Of a stretch of 64,000 nt of DNA, positions 23,921 through 36,650 are shown in pieces. The stretch is from Histoplasma ohiense. Lineage: Eukaryota > Ascomycota > Eurotiomycetes > Onygenales > Ajellomycetaceae. Within the stretch, counting starts at the first letter, position 1. Every line of letters begins with the position of its first letter. The notes under the pieces were generated by a model. It was not told the origin of the DNA. It saw only the letters and a program-made list of their open reading frames with translations, and ran no database searches. Both the position numbers and the translations under genes were made by a program. Location: the NCBI GenBank assembly GCA_017607445.1, contig JAEVHH010000003.1:4402001-4466000 (forward strand). The letters are read 5' to 3'.

Positions 23921-24517
23921 TGTAACGGGCGTACTTCGATTAACGATTTGATACTATTCTAATTACAGATTATGAATTGATTAAGAAAAGAAAGAGAAAA
24001 GAAATCAGAAGAAAAGATCATATGAAGAGGATTCTTATAGAGGAAAGTTCAGAGCAGAAGAATATCAGAAGCTGCTTCACAGTGAAGCATGAAATGAAAG
24101 AACATTAAGAGATACACATAAGAATTGTTAGAAGTTACACAAGCACAGAATGTGAAGTGAGGGAATCATTGAGAACTATATGAAAGAATCATTAGAGACT
24201 ATACAAGTGCAGAACACAGAGTGAAAGAACATAAGAAGCTACACAGAAGAATCATTAGAGACTATATAAGTGCAGAATACAGAGTGAAGAAATGTAAGAA
24301 GCTATATGAAAGAATTGTTAAAGACTACACAAGTATGAAGCACAGAGTGGAAGAATGTTAAAAGCTATGCAGAAGAATTGTTAGAAACTATATAAGTGCA
24401 GAGTATAAAGTGAAAGAACATTGAGAATTATACAAGATCACAACAGCCAGAAATGAGTGAATGCAGAAGAGAAGTTGATTGTGTAAGTTAATTACTAATG
24501 AGTGCTAACTCATCACA
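23921..24517 (-). repeat. Left (3') LTR of element E with an extra 63-bp unit
   Basis: 597 bp. Consecutive units beginning AGAATCATTAGAGACTA recur every 63 bp around 24,185-24,400. CpGs are kept only in the first ~25 bp. Confidence 0.9.
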
Positions 24518-27500
24518 TTATCCCCCTCTATCAGAGTGAGTGAGAACTTGTAGATGTCGAGGGTGGCAGTGTTCTTCAAGACAGATGTGAGTTCCCAGAT
24601 TGAATGATTGTATTCTACTCATTTGATGAGATATTTGTGATGATGATGATTGATTCTATCATCAAGAATTGCTTCAATTTCTCACTTGAGTTCATTGTCT
24701 TCTTCTACAATGATGAGTGACTGTCAATTGAAGATTCTCTGTGAGGGGAATGGATCCTCAGCTGTGGGTCGGAGCAGGTTCATATGAAAGATATTATGAA
24801 TGTCAGATGAGATGTCAAGTCAATAATTGTGTGTGTCTAGCACTTTCTTCACTGTATACTTGATATGATGATAATCTAGCATATACAAGAAGTGATCTGT
24901 TCTTATATTCTTGAGATTCAGTCAGACTTTGTCTTCTACATGATATCAGATTGCAGAACTTTTTCTGATGTTTGTTTGATTTTTATAATTTTATTGAGTA
25001 CTGATCATTGAAGCTTCTGCTCATTCACAGACTTTCTTCAGCTTGCTTATGATATTCTCTGCTGTCTGTATGAGACTGCAGATGTGCACAGTTTCTTGAG
25101 AAGTTTCAGAGAAGTTCAGAATCTCTAAGTTGTATCTGTGTAGAAGAAAGAATAGACTTACATCTATTGTAGTGAAATCTTGACTGTTAATTACAATCTC
25201 AGTGTGTGACAGTAGATTGCTTCAGTTGTTTTATGTATAATTGCAGAATTTACAGAGAATGTTCTTTATTATTTATATCATTCTCTCAGTAGCTTCATCA
25301 GTCTCTGAGTGGTACATCATTGATAACTTTTGTTCAATTCTTAATAATTGGCATATGCAGGCTCAGAGTGTGCTGACAAATTGACTGTCTCTATCTGACA
25401 CAATGAATGAAGACAGACTGTGTATATGATAGAATGAGCTTCTGACAAAGATATCTGCAACTACTTTGATGTTCATCTTGTCACAGAGCTGTAGTATTAC
25501 ATCCTTGCTGAGTCAGTTGACAATGACTAGAATATTTGTAGAATCTTCATTTTTGAGTAAGAAAACTGCAAAATTGATAGCTATATCACATCAAATTTGA
25601 TTGGAGACAGATAGAGGCTTCAGTATTTCTTTTCAGCATTCACATTATGCTGTCACTGAGCTGCAGCAATCACAGTTGTGTATAAATCAGTGTATATCTT
25701 TTGATATATCTGATCAGTAGAATTTTTGAGTGATAATGTTGTACATGATTTTGCATTCTGAGTGTCTGATCATCAGCAAGTCATGAATTTCTTGTATGAT
25801 CTGTGTTTGTAGAGATTCTGAATCAGAGATTCATCATCTATTTTGAAAGTGTAAGCAGTTGTCATCATCAATTGAATATGCTGAGATATCCATTCTTGAG
25901 TATACATCTGTGGGGAATTGAGGTGCTTTACTTCATACAGTTTCAGTGGCTTGCTGTCAGAATTTATCTACTTCTGTCACTAGTCTTCATTGTTCTTTGA
26001 GCAAGGGTTCTTGAGCTTGAAACTGATTGATATGTACATGAGATTTGTCTGATTGTGTAGAATTTTCTATGATTGCAGAGTTGATTAACTGATACTCTCA
26101 GTGTTTTCATCTGTCATCTAAGTCATCAGATGGTATATCTTGTTTTCAGCAGAACAGAGTATCTGCAAGAATGTTCTCTACTTCAGATCAATAACAAATT
26201 GTGAATGAAAAACAGCTAAGAAACAATGATCAATGCATATATCTCTCAGTGAGCTTATAAATGATTGTGAAGTATTCTAAGTTCTTATGATCAGTAACAA
26301 TCTCAAACTTCTCAATACTCATAAGTTCAGACTTTCATTTCTCAAGGCATTGTATGATCACTAGAAGCTTCTTGTCATAGATCTTGTAGTTGCATTCAGC
26401 AGATGACATCTTTTTCAAGATAAAGACACAAGATTGTAGAATATCTTTGTTATTGTATTGCATTAGTGCCTCATCTACTACATAATCTGAGATGTCTGTT
26501 TCAAGAATCATATGCTTATCTGGATTGAATGATTGCAGCATTGAGATGTTTGTGAATATACATTTCAGTTTTTTGAATGCTGTGTCTGCTTTGTCAGTCT
26601 ATTGAAATACAGCATCTTTCTGGGTCAGATCTGTCAGTGATTGTATGATATTGAAGAAGTCTTTGATGAATCTTCAGTAGAAGTTGATAAATTCTAGAAA
26701 GCTTCTAATCTCTTTTACTGAGACTGATATCTCTCAATTGAGAATTGCTTCCATCTTCTTAGAATCCATGCATACATCTTTTTCAGCTTCAATGATGAAT
26801 TCTAGATAGATTGTAGACTTGATCTCAAAGTTGCATTTGTCAATGTCCACTTGCAGTCCAGCTTTTCATAGACAGTCAAGCACTTGTCATACATACTTAC
26901 AGTACTTAGTGAGCAATTCATCAGTGAAGATTAAGATATCATTCATATACACTGAGATAATCTCATCAAGCAGGTCTTGTAGAGCCCAGTTAATGTATTT
27001 CTGAAATGTACTTGAAGCATTCACTAATTCAAAAAGAGTCACTGTCCATTTGTATAATCTGTAATGTGTATGAAAGACAGTTAGTCATTCATCACCTTCA
27101 TTAATTCTTATCTTGTAGAAGACTGCAGAGATGTCAAGTTTCATAAATCATTTTGCTTTTTCTATTCATTTGAGTGTTTCATTGATGAGTGAGAGAGAGT
27201 ATCAGTTCTTCCACATAATCTTGTTGAGTTCTCAATAGTTGATGCAGAATTGTAAGTCTTCTTCTGATTTCTTTGCAAACAGTACAGATGCTGCAGTGAG
27301 TGAGTTGCTAATATGAATGAAGTCTTTGTCTAGTAATTCATTGAGCATTTTTTGTAGAATGAGAAGCTCATTGTGTGACATGCTGTAGAGAGAATCTCAG
27401 AGCAGTTGTGAGTTCTTATTATCTTTCTTAATGAGCTCAATTGTATGATCTATATCAGGTTCTTGATGAGAGGGAAGTTTTTCAGCTTCTTTCTCATTGA

Positions 27501-28200
27501 ACATGTCTGCAAAGTCTTCATACAATTCAGATAGTTTCTTGCACAGTTTCTTGAGATCTTTGAATTCTAACTTTTCTAACACTTTTTTGATATCCATCAT
27601 GCTAGCAGCAAACACTTGGACATTCTTCTTCTCATGTGTTTGATGAATTAGTAGTTTGTACACTTCTGCTGATATCTGAGTGAGATCAGCAGTTCTATTG
27701 ACATTCTTCTTGTAAACACAGTCATCTTCTGAGAAAATAAGACAGTGGTTGTGTGTGTTCAACAAGATTCCAAATTCTGTGAGCTATGATAGACTGAGTA
27801 TTAGATTGTATTCAAGATCTTGTATTTCATATACATATATGTTCTTTTTCTCATGTTCTTCTATATTGATATTAAATCTTACCATGTTGTAGAAGGCAGA
27901 TCCTCTGAAGCTGTCAAATTCACTGAGTTTATACAGTTTGAGAAAGAGAATATACTGAAGCTTATACTTCTCAACCAGCTGAGTGTCTATAAGAGTGTAG
28001 TGAAGGAAACCACTGTCTATCATTGCTTGTATATTGACTAAGCTATTTACAATGATAGAGACTATAATTGTGTTCACTTGCATCTTCTGCTTGAATCTTC
28101 AGCTAGCTTTTTGCTTCTTGAGCTCTCATTTATATTTTAGAATGAGAGCTTGTCTTTTCCCTGTTCTTGTCTATCCGCGGGTGACACAGTGTTCACATGT
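24518..28200 (-). pseudogene. Element E pol
   Basis: Minus-strand protease (MIDSGFLHYTLIDTQL near 28,020), RT with YMND near 26,940, RNase H LETDISDYVVDE near 26,490, and integrase region to the left. It is colinear with C and D. Stops throughout. Confidence 0.78.
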
Positions 28201-29150
28201 GTGGGGGGTTTACTCAGAGCAATTGTATTCAGACATTGATTTGTGAAGTGCTCTGACTTGTTGCAGTGTATGTAGACTTCTCTGATGATTCAATTGATGA
28301 TGTTCTTTTCTGAGACATTGAGAATCCTCAGATGACTTGTGTTTACATGTGGGACTCAGTTCATTGATTCTGATTCAGAGGTGGGGAATACTGCAGAGTG
28401 ATTTGAAGTGTACACATTTGTTCAGCAGAATTCTCTGTGATTTTGAAGCATATGAAACTGAGACAGATTGTTGTTCAACAGATGAAGATCAGTGCAGAAT
28501 TTGCTGTATGTTGAAAGCTTCAGACACTCTATATTTTGATTATACAACTGAAAGTTCAAATTCTTGAACAGTATGTTGATCTTGACAGTATCATCTCAGT
28601 CTTGCTCATCTGCTTCTAGAAGCTTGTGATTGAATTCAGAAAGATAAGTTGTCAACACAATGTTCATCTGATGAGTCTGATTAAGTCAGTCTAATGCTTT
28701 GATTTGAAGTGTAGAATTGAGAAAGAGAGAGTTGAGTTGTTGAAAGACTAGCTCTGATGTACACTGATGATTCTGACAATGACTCATTCAGAGTTGAAAT
28801 TTTGCTAATATGTTGCCATTTAATCTGCTATGAATATACCATGCTTGATTGGATAGTGAGTCTATTGCTTGTCTGTCAATGTTCAATTTGGTGTTCACTT
28901 TTGACTTTTATATGAGGTAGAGTGCTAGATCTCTTTTGTATTTGTTGAGGATTGAGAGCTTCTCTCTTGAGGGCTTTTTGTGAGGTGTGAGTGTAGAAGA
29001 AATGATGAATGTGAGAGTGCTCATTTCAACAAGTTGTTGTTGCAATTTGATTATCTGTAGTGTCTGTTGCTGAAGAATGCTTCATAGATCTAAGTTGTCA
29101 TTCACTGTGTTTGAGTGCAGTGGATGTTTGTAGAATTGTTTGTAGTTCAT
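28200..29150 (-). pseudogene. Element E gag
   Basis: Starts at ATG 29,150 (MNYKQFYKHPLHSN type). The zinc knuckle near 28,220-28,275 still has the final Cys (HCNKSEHFTNQC) that C has lost, while its first Cys is Tyr. The copies have thus lost different ligands, consistent with independent decay after insertion. Confidence 0.72.
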
Positions 29151-29553
29151 TTTGATATCTAAGAACATGTAATAATAATAAAAGAAAAGAAATACTTGTA
29201 GACATTTGATTCTCTCACAGACACTATTCATAGTGTTGCAGTGCTAAGCTTGATCAAGCTTCTTCATGAATGCTATTCACAGCATTATAATTTGTAGGCA
29301 CTTGAGTCTTGTAGAACACAGTCAATTGTGTTTCAGACACTTAGACACAACAGTCTATATAACTAATGATAGAGACACTCAGACTCACAAGGAATCTTTT
29401 GTAACAACTAGACACTCAGATCTGTAAACAACACACTCAGATGTAAGAACTGGTAACAACACACTCAGACATAAGAACTGGTAACAATGCACTCAGATGT
29501 AAGAACTAATAACAAAACACTTGAGTCTTAAACACAGAAGAATCAATTTGTAA

Positions 29554-30150
29554 TGTAACAGATATACTTCAATTAATGATTTGATACTATTCTAATTACA
29601 GATTACAAATTGATTAAAGAAAGAAAGAGAAAAGAAATCAGAAGAAAAGATTGTATAAAGAGAGTTCTTATAGAGAAAAGTTCAGAGTGAAAGAATATCA
29701 GAAACCACTCCACAGTGAAGTGCAGAGCAGAAGAACATTAAGAGATATGTGTAAGAATTGTTAGAAGTTATGTGAGTGTGGAATGTGAGACAGAGAAATC
29801 ATTGAGAGCTATATGAAAGAATTGTTAGAGACTATATGAGCACAGAACACAGAGCAGAAGAACATAAGAAGCTACATAGAAGAATTATTAGAGACTACAC
29901 AAGTACAGAACACAGAGCAGAGAAATATAAGAAGCTACACAGAAGAATTGTTAGAGACTATATGAGTGTGAAGCACAGAGTGAAAGAATGTTAAGAGCTA
30001 TGCAGAAGAATTGTTAGAAACTATGTGAGCACAGAATATGAAATGAAAGAACATCAAAGATTATGCAAGGTCACAACAGTCAGAAATGAGCGGGTGCAGG
30101 AGGGGAGTTGATTGTATAAGTTAATTACTAACAGATGCTAATCTGTTACA
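29554..30150 (-). repeat. Right (5') LTR of element E
   Basis: 597 bp, TGTAACAGATATAC...TCTGTTACA; the terminal CACA is TACA, a transition. Confidence 0.88.
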
Positions 30151-30155
30151 ATTGT

Positions 30156-30946
30156 CAAGAATTGCTTTGATTTCTCACTCAAGTTCATTGTCTTCTTCTA
30201 CAATGACAGATAGCTATCAATTGAAGATTCTCTGTGAGAGGAATGAATTCTCAGCTGCAGATCAGAGCAGGTTTGTATGAAAAACATTGTGAATATCAGA
30301 TGAAATGTTGAGTTGATAATTGTGTGTGTCTAGCACTTTCTTCACTGTATACTTGATGTGATAATAATCTAGTGTACACAAGAGATGATCTGTTCTTATG
30401 TTTTTGAGATTCAGTCAGACTTTGTCTTCTATATAATATCAGATTGTAGAACTTCTTTTGATGTTCATTTGATTCTCATAATCTTACTAAGTACTGATCA
30501 TTGAAGCTTCTGCTCATTTGCAGATTTTCTTCAGCTTGCTCATGATATTCTCTGCTGTCTGTATAAGACTGTGAATGTATGTGATTTCTTGAGAAGTCTT
30601 GAGAAAGTTCAGAATCTCTAAGTTGTATTCATGTAAAAGAAAGAATGGATTTATATCTGTTGTAGCAGAATCTCAACTGTTAATTGCAATCTCAGTATGT
30701 GACAGCAGATTGCTTCAGTTGTCTTGTGTGTAATTGCAGAACTTACAGAGAATGTTCTTTATCATTTATATCATTCTCTCAGTAGCTTCATCAGTCTCTG
30801 AGTGATATGCTGTTGATAACTTTTGTTCAATTCTTAATAATTGATATACACAGACTCAGAGTGTGCTGATGAATTGACTGTCTCTATCTGACATAATAAA
30901 TGAAGGCAGACTGTGTATATAATAGAACAGACTTCTGATGAAAGCA
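30156..30946 (-). mobile_element. Element D pol segment (integrase C-terminal part) between E and F
   Basis: Colinear with C at about 11,250-12,020 at high similarity, with only transitions apparent. It ends at the AAGCA target (30,942-30,946) of element F. It encodes part of the integrase on the minus strand, with stops. Confidence 0.82.
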
Positions 30947-31217
30947 TGTAATAGACGCAACGGAGATATCTATATTAGAAAATAGCTATGTGGCGATAGA
31001 AGAACACAGAACACGCCAGAATTAATGAGAAGGGGCATAGCACACAGCACCATAGACAGCTGTAGCGCGTGGAGGTCGCCTATATAATGCTTGCTGATAT
31101 CTGTAGATATTAGAAGATCAGTGATTAGCTTTGAATAATAGAGATTGCTATCTTCTTAACATTCTATGTGTGTACTTCACACTACTTCTATAATTATATC
31201 TACAACCATCTCTTACA
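30947..31217 (+). repeat. Left LTR of element F
   Basis: 271 bp. The outer (left) half keeps CpGs (GACGCAACGGAG, GTAGCGCGTGGAGGTCGCC), while its inner right end shows TGTGTAC where the other LTR keeps TGCGTAC. Confidence 0.92.
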
Positions 31218-31319
31218 ATTCTAATCACTCTAAACTTTATTTGAGTGGTCTGTTGTTACACACACCTACAATAAAGCATGCAACATTAGTTAAAACATGC
31301 AACATTAGTTAAAATATGC

Positions 31320-32470
31320 AAGATGATCTCAACATGTGTAAGATCTCTTGAAAACCAATCTGAATCCTCTACTGCCTCTGATGATCACAATGTGTGTTTG
31401 CAACAGTTGAATGATCAAATCTGTGAATGAGAGCAGCAATTAGCTATTCTGCATGTGCAACAGCAGCTCAATGAGTTGAAAGTACAGATTTGTGAAGATA
31501 CTCTTATTGAGTCTCAATTAACTCAGAATATCATCACAGAACTGCTGCAAAATCAATCTGCAAACAATACAGATGATGATAATGAAACACCACTGAGGTT
31601 GAAGATTAAGAACTATTATCAAGAAAAAAATATGTTAGAATTCAAGAACTATAAAGATTGCATACTGACTCTCTTTACACATCATCATCAGTATTATTGA
31701 AAGAAAGAACACAAGATAAATGATGCTAAACTCTATCTTGACACCCACATTAAGCAGAAATGGTTGAATTTTGTATCATTGTATGAGAGACATGGAGGAG
31801 CAACACTGTTGACTTTTGATGATATGTTATCACATCTAGAAATGCAAATTAATGATCCACAGAACCAGTGCCAATTGATGAGTCAAAAATTTCAAGATGC
31901 AAAGCAACAAGAATGGCAATCAATATGTGATTTCTTTAAATATCTTGAAGACTGAGAATACTACTTACCCTCATATAGTGAAGAACAAAGAATGGATAAC
32001 TTGTGTAGTAAGATGTTGAAGATATTACACACTGAACTCAACTGTTGAAATCAAGAGCCTCAGAACTATGAAGAGTTGCTTTGAACTCTACAGACTCTTG
32101 AGAAAAATATATCAGAGTGATGATGTGCTATTCACAAAGGAAGATCTGCAATATTCATAGAGAATCAGCATTGTTCTGATAAATCTAGCAACCATTGGAA
32201 CAAGAGGAAACAAGAGAAACAAATGGGTTCAACTGAACAAATCAAGAAAGATAAATATAACTGGATGAAGAAGTGTTCTCACTGCCATAAGAAGGGTCAT
32301 ATTGCAAATGATTGTTGAATGTTACATCTCAAAAAGTGCAATCAAGTTCAATAAGCAAAAAACCAGCAATCCCAATTGTAGAAGCAGCTGCTGCATTGGG
32401 AATATGAACAACTAGACTGTGAGATAAACAATTATTGGTGATGAATATGTGAATGCTGACAGAAACAGAA
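31320..32470 (+). pseudogene. Element F gag with CCHC zinc knuckle
   Basis: A Gln-rich N-terminal coiled region (LHVQQQLNELKVQI) is followed by a gag core (LKIKNYYQEKN, LEMQINDPQNQCQL). An intact retroviral-type knuckle CSHCHKKGHIANDC lies at 32,274-32,315, with all four C-C-H-C ligands. Frames are interrupted by TGA at presumed Trp codons, for example after DFFKYLED. Expected role: particle assembly and RNA binding. Confidence 0.8.
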
Positions 32471-35400
32471 TGGTCGATGATGTGGACACTAGTGGATTCT
32501 GATGTGGATGCAAACTTCATGTCCCACACCTGGGCATCAAAATATTTCTCGAAGGCAGAAGGTAAACCAAAAGTGGTGGAAGCAGTTGATAATCATAAGA
32601 TTAAATCATATGAACAATGAAGAGCTGCAATGAAGATTATTGATGATGAACACATCCTTCAAGAAGGATTCCACCATTTCAAAGAGGCCAACATTAGTGA
32701 ATATGACATAATTTTGAACATGCCATGGTTGGAAGCTGTGAACTCTGATATTGACTGGGTGTGAAGATGCTGAATCTATAGAAAAGTGTCAAATATTAAC
32801 CATGTACATCTGAATACTGCTAAAGAATTCACAATACTAATTGATGATGGCAATATTATATTTGCTGCTTTATCATTACAAGCTGTGAGTGCAGCAACTG
32901 AGTCAAATATCTCAGATGATTATAAAGATTATCTTGATGTATTTCAAAAAGACATATCTGATGCAGAACATGCACTTCATGATCATGCCATAGAGCTCAA
33001 ATCTGACAAGAAACTCTCATACCAACTGATATATAACTTATCACCTCAAGAACTCTCTGTCCTTCAAGAATATATTGAAAAGACATTAGAGAAGAATTGA
33101 ATATGTCTATCCAAGAGCTCAGCCAGCACATCAGTGTTATTTGCATTAAAGAAAGATGGAACTCTGTGTCTTTGCATAGATTATCAAGAATTGAATGAAA
33201 TAATGATCAAGAATCAATATCCACTGCTCTTGATAAGTGAAATACTTGATAGATTAGCAGATGTCAAAATATATACACAACTGAATCTGAGAGATGCATA
33301 TCATAGAATTTGCATATGAGCAGAGGATGAATGGAAAACAGCATTTCAAACATGATATGAACACTTTGAATATCTAGTCTTATCTTTTGGGCTAATCAAT
33401 GCCTCTGCAACCTTTCAATCTTATATCAACAAAGCCCTCAGTGACCTTTTAGACATATATTGTGTGGCTTATCTTGACAATATTGTAATCTATTCAAACA
33501 TGCTTGATGAACATGTCGTCCATGTTAAGAACATGCTGGAACGGTTAAGGCGATGGAGACTATATGCCAAACTTAGTAAGTGTATGTTTCATGCAACAGA
33601 AATTGAATTTTTGGGTTTTGTGGTTACCACACAGAGCATTACTGTCAAGAAATACTGTGTCAACACAATTCTAGATTGACCAGAACTGCAAACTATAAAC
33701 AAATTGCAAATATTTCTAGAATTTGTCAATTTCTATTGTTGATTCATATACAAATTCTTGATAATAACAGCACCTCTGACTGAATTGTTAAAAGATTATG
33801 AAATGAAAAGAGGGAAGAATAACACATCTGTTCAGTTAGATGATAACTGCAAGCACACAATTTTGCAGTTAAAAGAATGTTTTACAAAAGCATCATTGTT
33901 GATCCACTTTGATCTGCAGTGAAAACTCTGTATAGAAATGGACAGATCTGATGTTGCAATCACTGCAGTAATATCACAATTAATGAATGATGATCACTGA
34001 CATCTGATCACATTTTGATCTAGAAAGCTCACAGAAACAGAAAGATGTTATCAAACATATGATCTAGAAATATTGTTGATTGTAGAAGCTTTCAGGCAAT
34101 GATGTCACTACTTATATGATAGCAGGCATTCAATAACTGTTTTATCTGATCATGTCAATCTCCAGCACTTCATGATGATGAAGCAGCTAAATGAGCATCA
34201 GATTCACTGAATGAAAATGCTCTCAGTATTCAATTTTGAAATAGAGCACTGTTCTGGGAAAAATAATTCTGCAGATGTATCAAGTTGTCATCTAGATTTT
34301 GTAAAACATGCAGCTTCTTTGATGAGACTCTCTACTCTGCAAGAGAAGCTGTGTAAGAGGATCTTTAAGTCACTAAAGACAAAAGAAAACACAAAGTTAG
34401 ATCAATGTGTCAAGATGATGTGAAAAGATCTGCAAGTTAATGAAAATTGTTGAGTGAAGAGATCTGTAGTCATCAATGACAACAACCTCTGCAGAATAAA
34501 GAATACATCTGCAGATGAGAATGAGGTCACAGATGTTATGAGATTAAATCTAGAAACTCTGATGTCATAAATTCTAGTTGTTAAGATATTTGAGTCTGAA
34601 ACAGTCTATTGCAAAGAGATAGCTGAATCTATCATTGAACTCTTACTGCAGATTCAGAATAGAGATGCCAGCATGTCTGAACTTTGCAGAAGACTAGAGA
34701 TGAGTGATACTAGTGTAGATAATCATTCAATCTGAGCAGTAGATAAAGATGATCTGCTCAGAAAAGATGATAAAGTCTATATATCACAAGATAAGACTGT
34801 AAGACATGAAATAATGAAAATGAACCATGATGATTCTCAAGATGGCCATTTTGAATATGACAAAATCATTGAAGTGATCAAATGCAAGTACTTATGGCAT
34901 GGTATGAGTGATGAGATTGCAGAATATGTGAGAACTTGCAATGTTTGCCAACACATCAAGATACCACAGCACAAGCCATACAGATTGCTACAACCACATT
35001 CAGTGTCAGATAAAAAATGGCATACAATTAGCATGGACTTTATTAAAGACCTGTCAGATAATAAAAAGGGAAGTCAAATCTATAATGCTATTGTCATATT
35101 TGTTGATTTATTCATCAAATGAGTCATAATTGTGCCCACATCTTCAGAGCTAGATGCAGAAGAACTTGTGGATATTATTGTATGAAGAATTGCAAAGAAC
35201 TTTGACCTATCTGTGAATATTATTAGCAACCAAGATTCATTAATAAATAGCAAGTTTTGGTCGACATTATGTTACCTGCTCCATGTCCGACGAAAATTAT
35301 CACAAGATAAGGCCGTAAGGCATGAAATAATGAAAATGAACCACGATGATCCCCAAGGTGGCCATTTTGGATGTGACAAAACCATCGAAGCAATCAAACA

Positions 35401-36600
35401 CAAGTACTTGTGGCATGGTATGAGTGATGAGATTGCAGAATATGTGAGAACTTGCAATGTTTGCCAACATATCAAGATACCACAGCACAAGCTGTATGGG
35501 TTGCTACAACCACATCCAGTGTCAGATAAGAAATGGCATACAATTAGCATGAACTTTATTGAAGATCTGCCAGATAATAAAAAGAGAAGTCAAATCTATA
35601 ATGCTATTGTCATATTTATTGATTTATTCATCAAATGAGCCATAATTGTGCCCACATCTTCAGAGCTAGATGCAGAAGAACTTGCAGATATTATTGTATG
35701 AAAGATTGCAAAGAACTTTGGCCTATCTGTGAACATTATTAGCAACTAAGATTCATTAATAAATAGCAAGTTTTGATCAACATTATATTACCTGCTTCAT
35801 GTCCAATGAAAATTATCGACAGCATTCCACCCGCAAACCGACAGCCAGACAGAACAATTGAATCAGATGATTGAACATTATCTTCACACATATTGCAGCT
35901 ACCAGCAAGATAATTGGATAGAATGGATTCCCCTGACACAATGAGTATATAACAATGTCTTTCATGCATTGATAAAAATGACATCATCTGAAGCAATGAT
36001 CAGCCGACCAACTGAACTTTGCATAGATGTGGAACTCCCAAGCACAAGTGTGTCAAAATCAGTGATGAAATAAGTGGAATGGATGAAGCAAGTGGAGAAC
36101 AAAATCTGAGAATGTCTGGAAGCTGTCAAAGCAGCTGAGAAAAAGTATTATGATCAGTGTCATATATCAAAAAGCTTTAAGATAGAGAACTGGGTAATGC
36201 TGTGTGCAAAAAATATATCCACCTTGCAATCCTCATCCAAACTAGATCATCAATTTTTGAGTCTCTTTCAAATAATTGATATCTGTGATATGCAGGTGTA
36301 CAAACTGAAACTCACACTGCAATATAAAGAAATTCATTCTGTATTCCATGTTTCCCTTCTCAAACCATATCACACACGCGACAGACAAATCCCACAAGCA
36401 GAATCAATAATTATAGACATGCAAGAGGAATGGAAAGTTGAAGCTATATTAGACAAGCATCAGTATCACAGTCAAACCCAATATCTTGTCAAATGAAAAG
36501 ATTGTACAGACACAGATAATTCTTGAGAATCTGAGGAAAACTTGATGAACAGTCAGAAGTACTTGGAACAGTTTAATAAAATCTATCAGAAGTCAGTCAG
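32471..36600 (+). pseudogene. Element F pol: protease, RT, RNase H, integrase, chromodomain
   Basis: Domains in order: protease (LVDSDVDANF near 32,490, where DSG is expected); RT (LFALKKDGTLCLCIDYQELN near 33,135, AYLDNIVIYSN near 33,465, with YLDN for YLDD); RNase H (near 33,930-34,270); integrase with zinc-binding C-x2-C (CNVCQHIK) and DFI catalytic region, present twice by tandem duplication; HPQTDSQTEQLN downstream with the catalytic Glu; and a chromodomain near 36,420-36,590 (EWKVEAILDKHQ, TQYLVKW-type, SWESEENLMN). Chromodomains direct integration to histone-marked chromatin in this clade. Stops mostly replace Trp. Confidence 0.85.
34786..35817 (+). repeat. 516-bp in-frame tandem duplication in the F integrase
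   Basis: Two consecutive copies (34,786-35,301 and 35,302-35,817) each hold the zinc-binding and first catalytic part of the integrase (MKMNHDD, KYLWHGMSDEIAEYVRTCNV, KKWHTISM). 516 is 172 codons, so the frame is kept. CpGs are well preserved around the internal junction (TCGACATT, GTCCGACGAAA, GGCCGTAAGG). Confidence 0.88.
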
Positions 36601-36650
36601 TAAATGAAAATGAAGAAGACAATGATGACTGCTGAATATACTTATTCCAC

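Larger units (their letters stand above)
23921..30150 (-). mobile_element. Element E: Gypsy (597-bp LTR variant) inserted in D
   Basis: 6,230 bp with LTRs of 597 bp (23,921-24,517 and 29,554-30,150) and ATTGT duplication (23,916-23,920 and 30,151-30,155). It is the same family as C and D. Each LTR is exactly 63 bp longer, one extra internal repeat unit. Minus orientation with gag at the right and pol toward the left. The two LTRs share the extra unit, so it was present in the copy that inserted. Confidence 0.92.
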
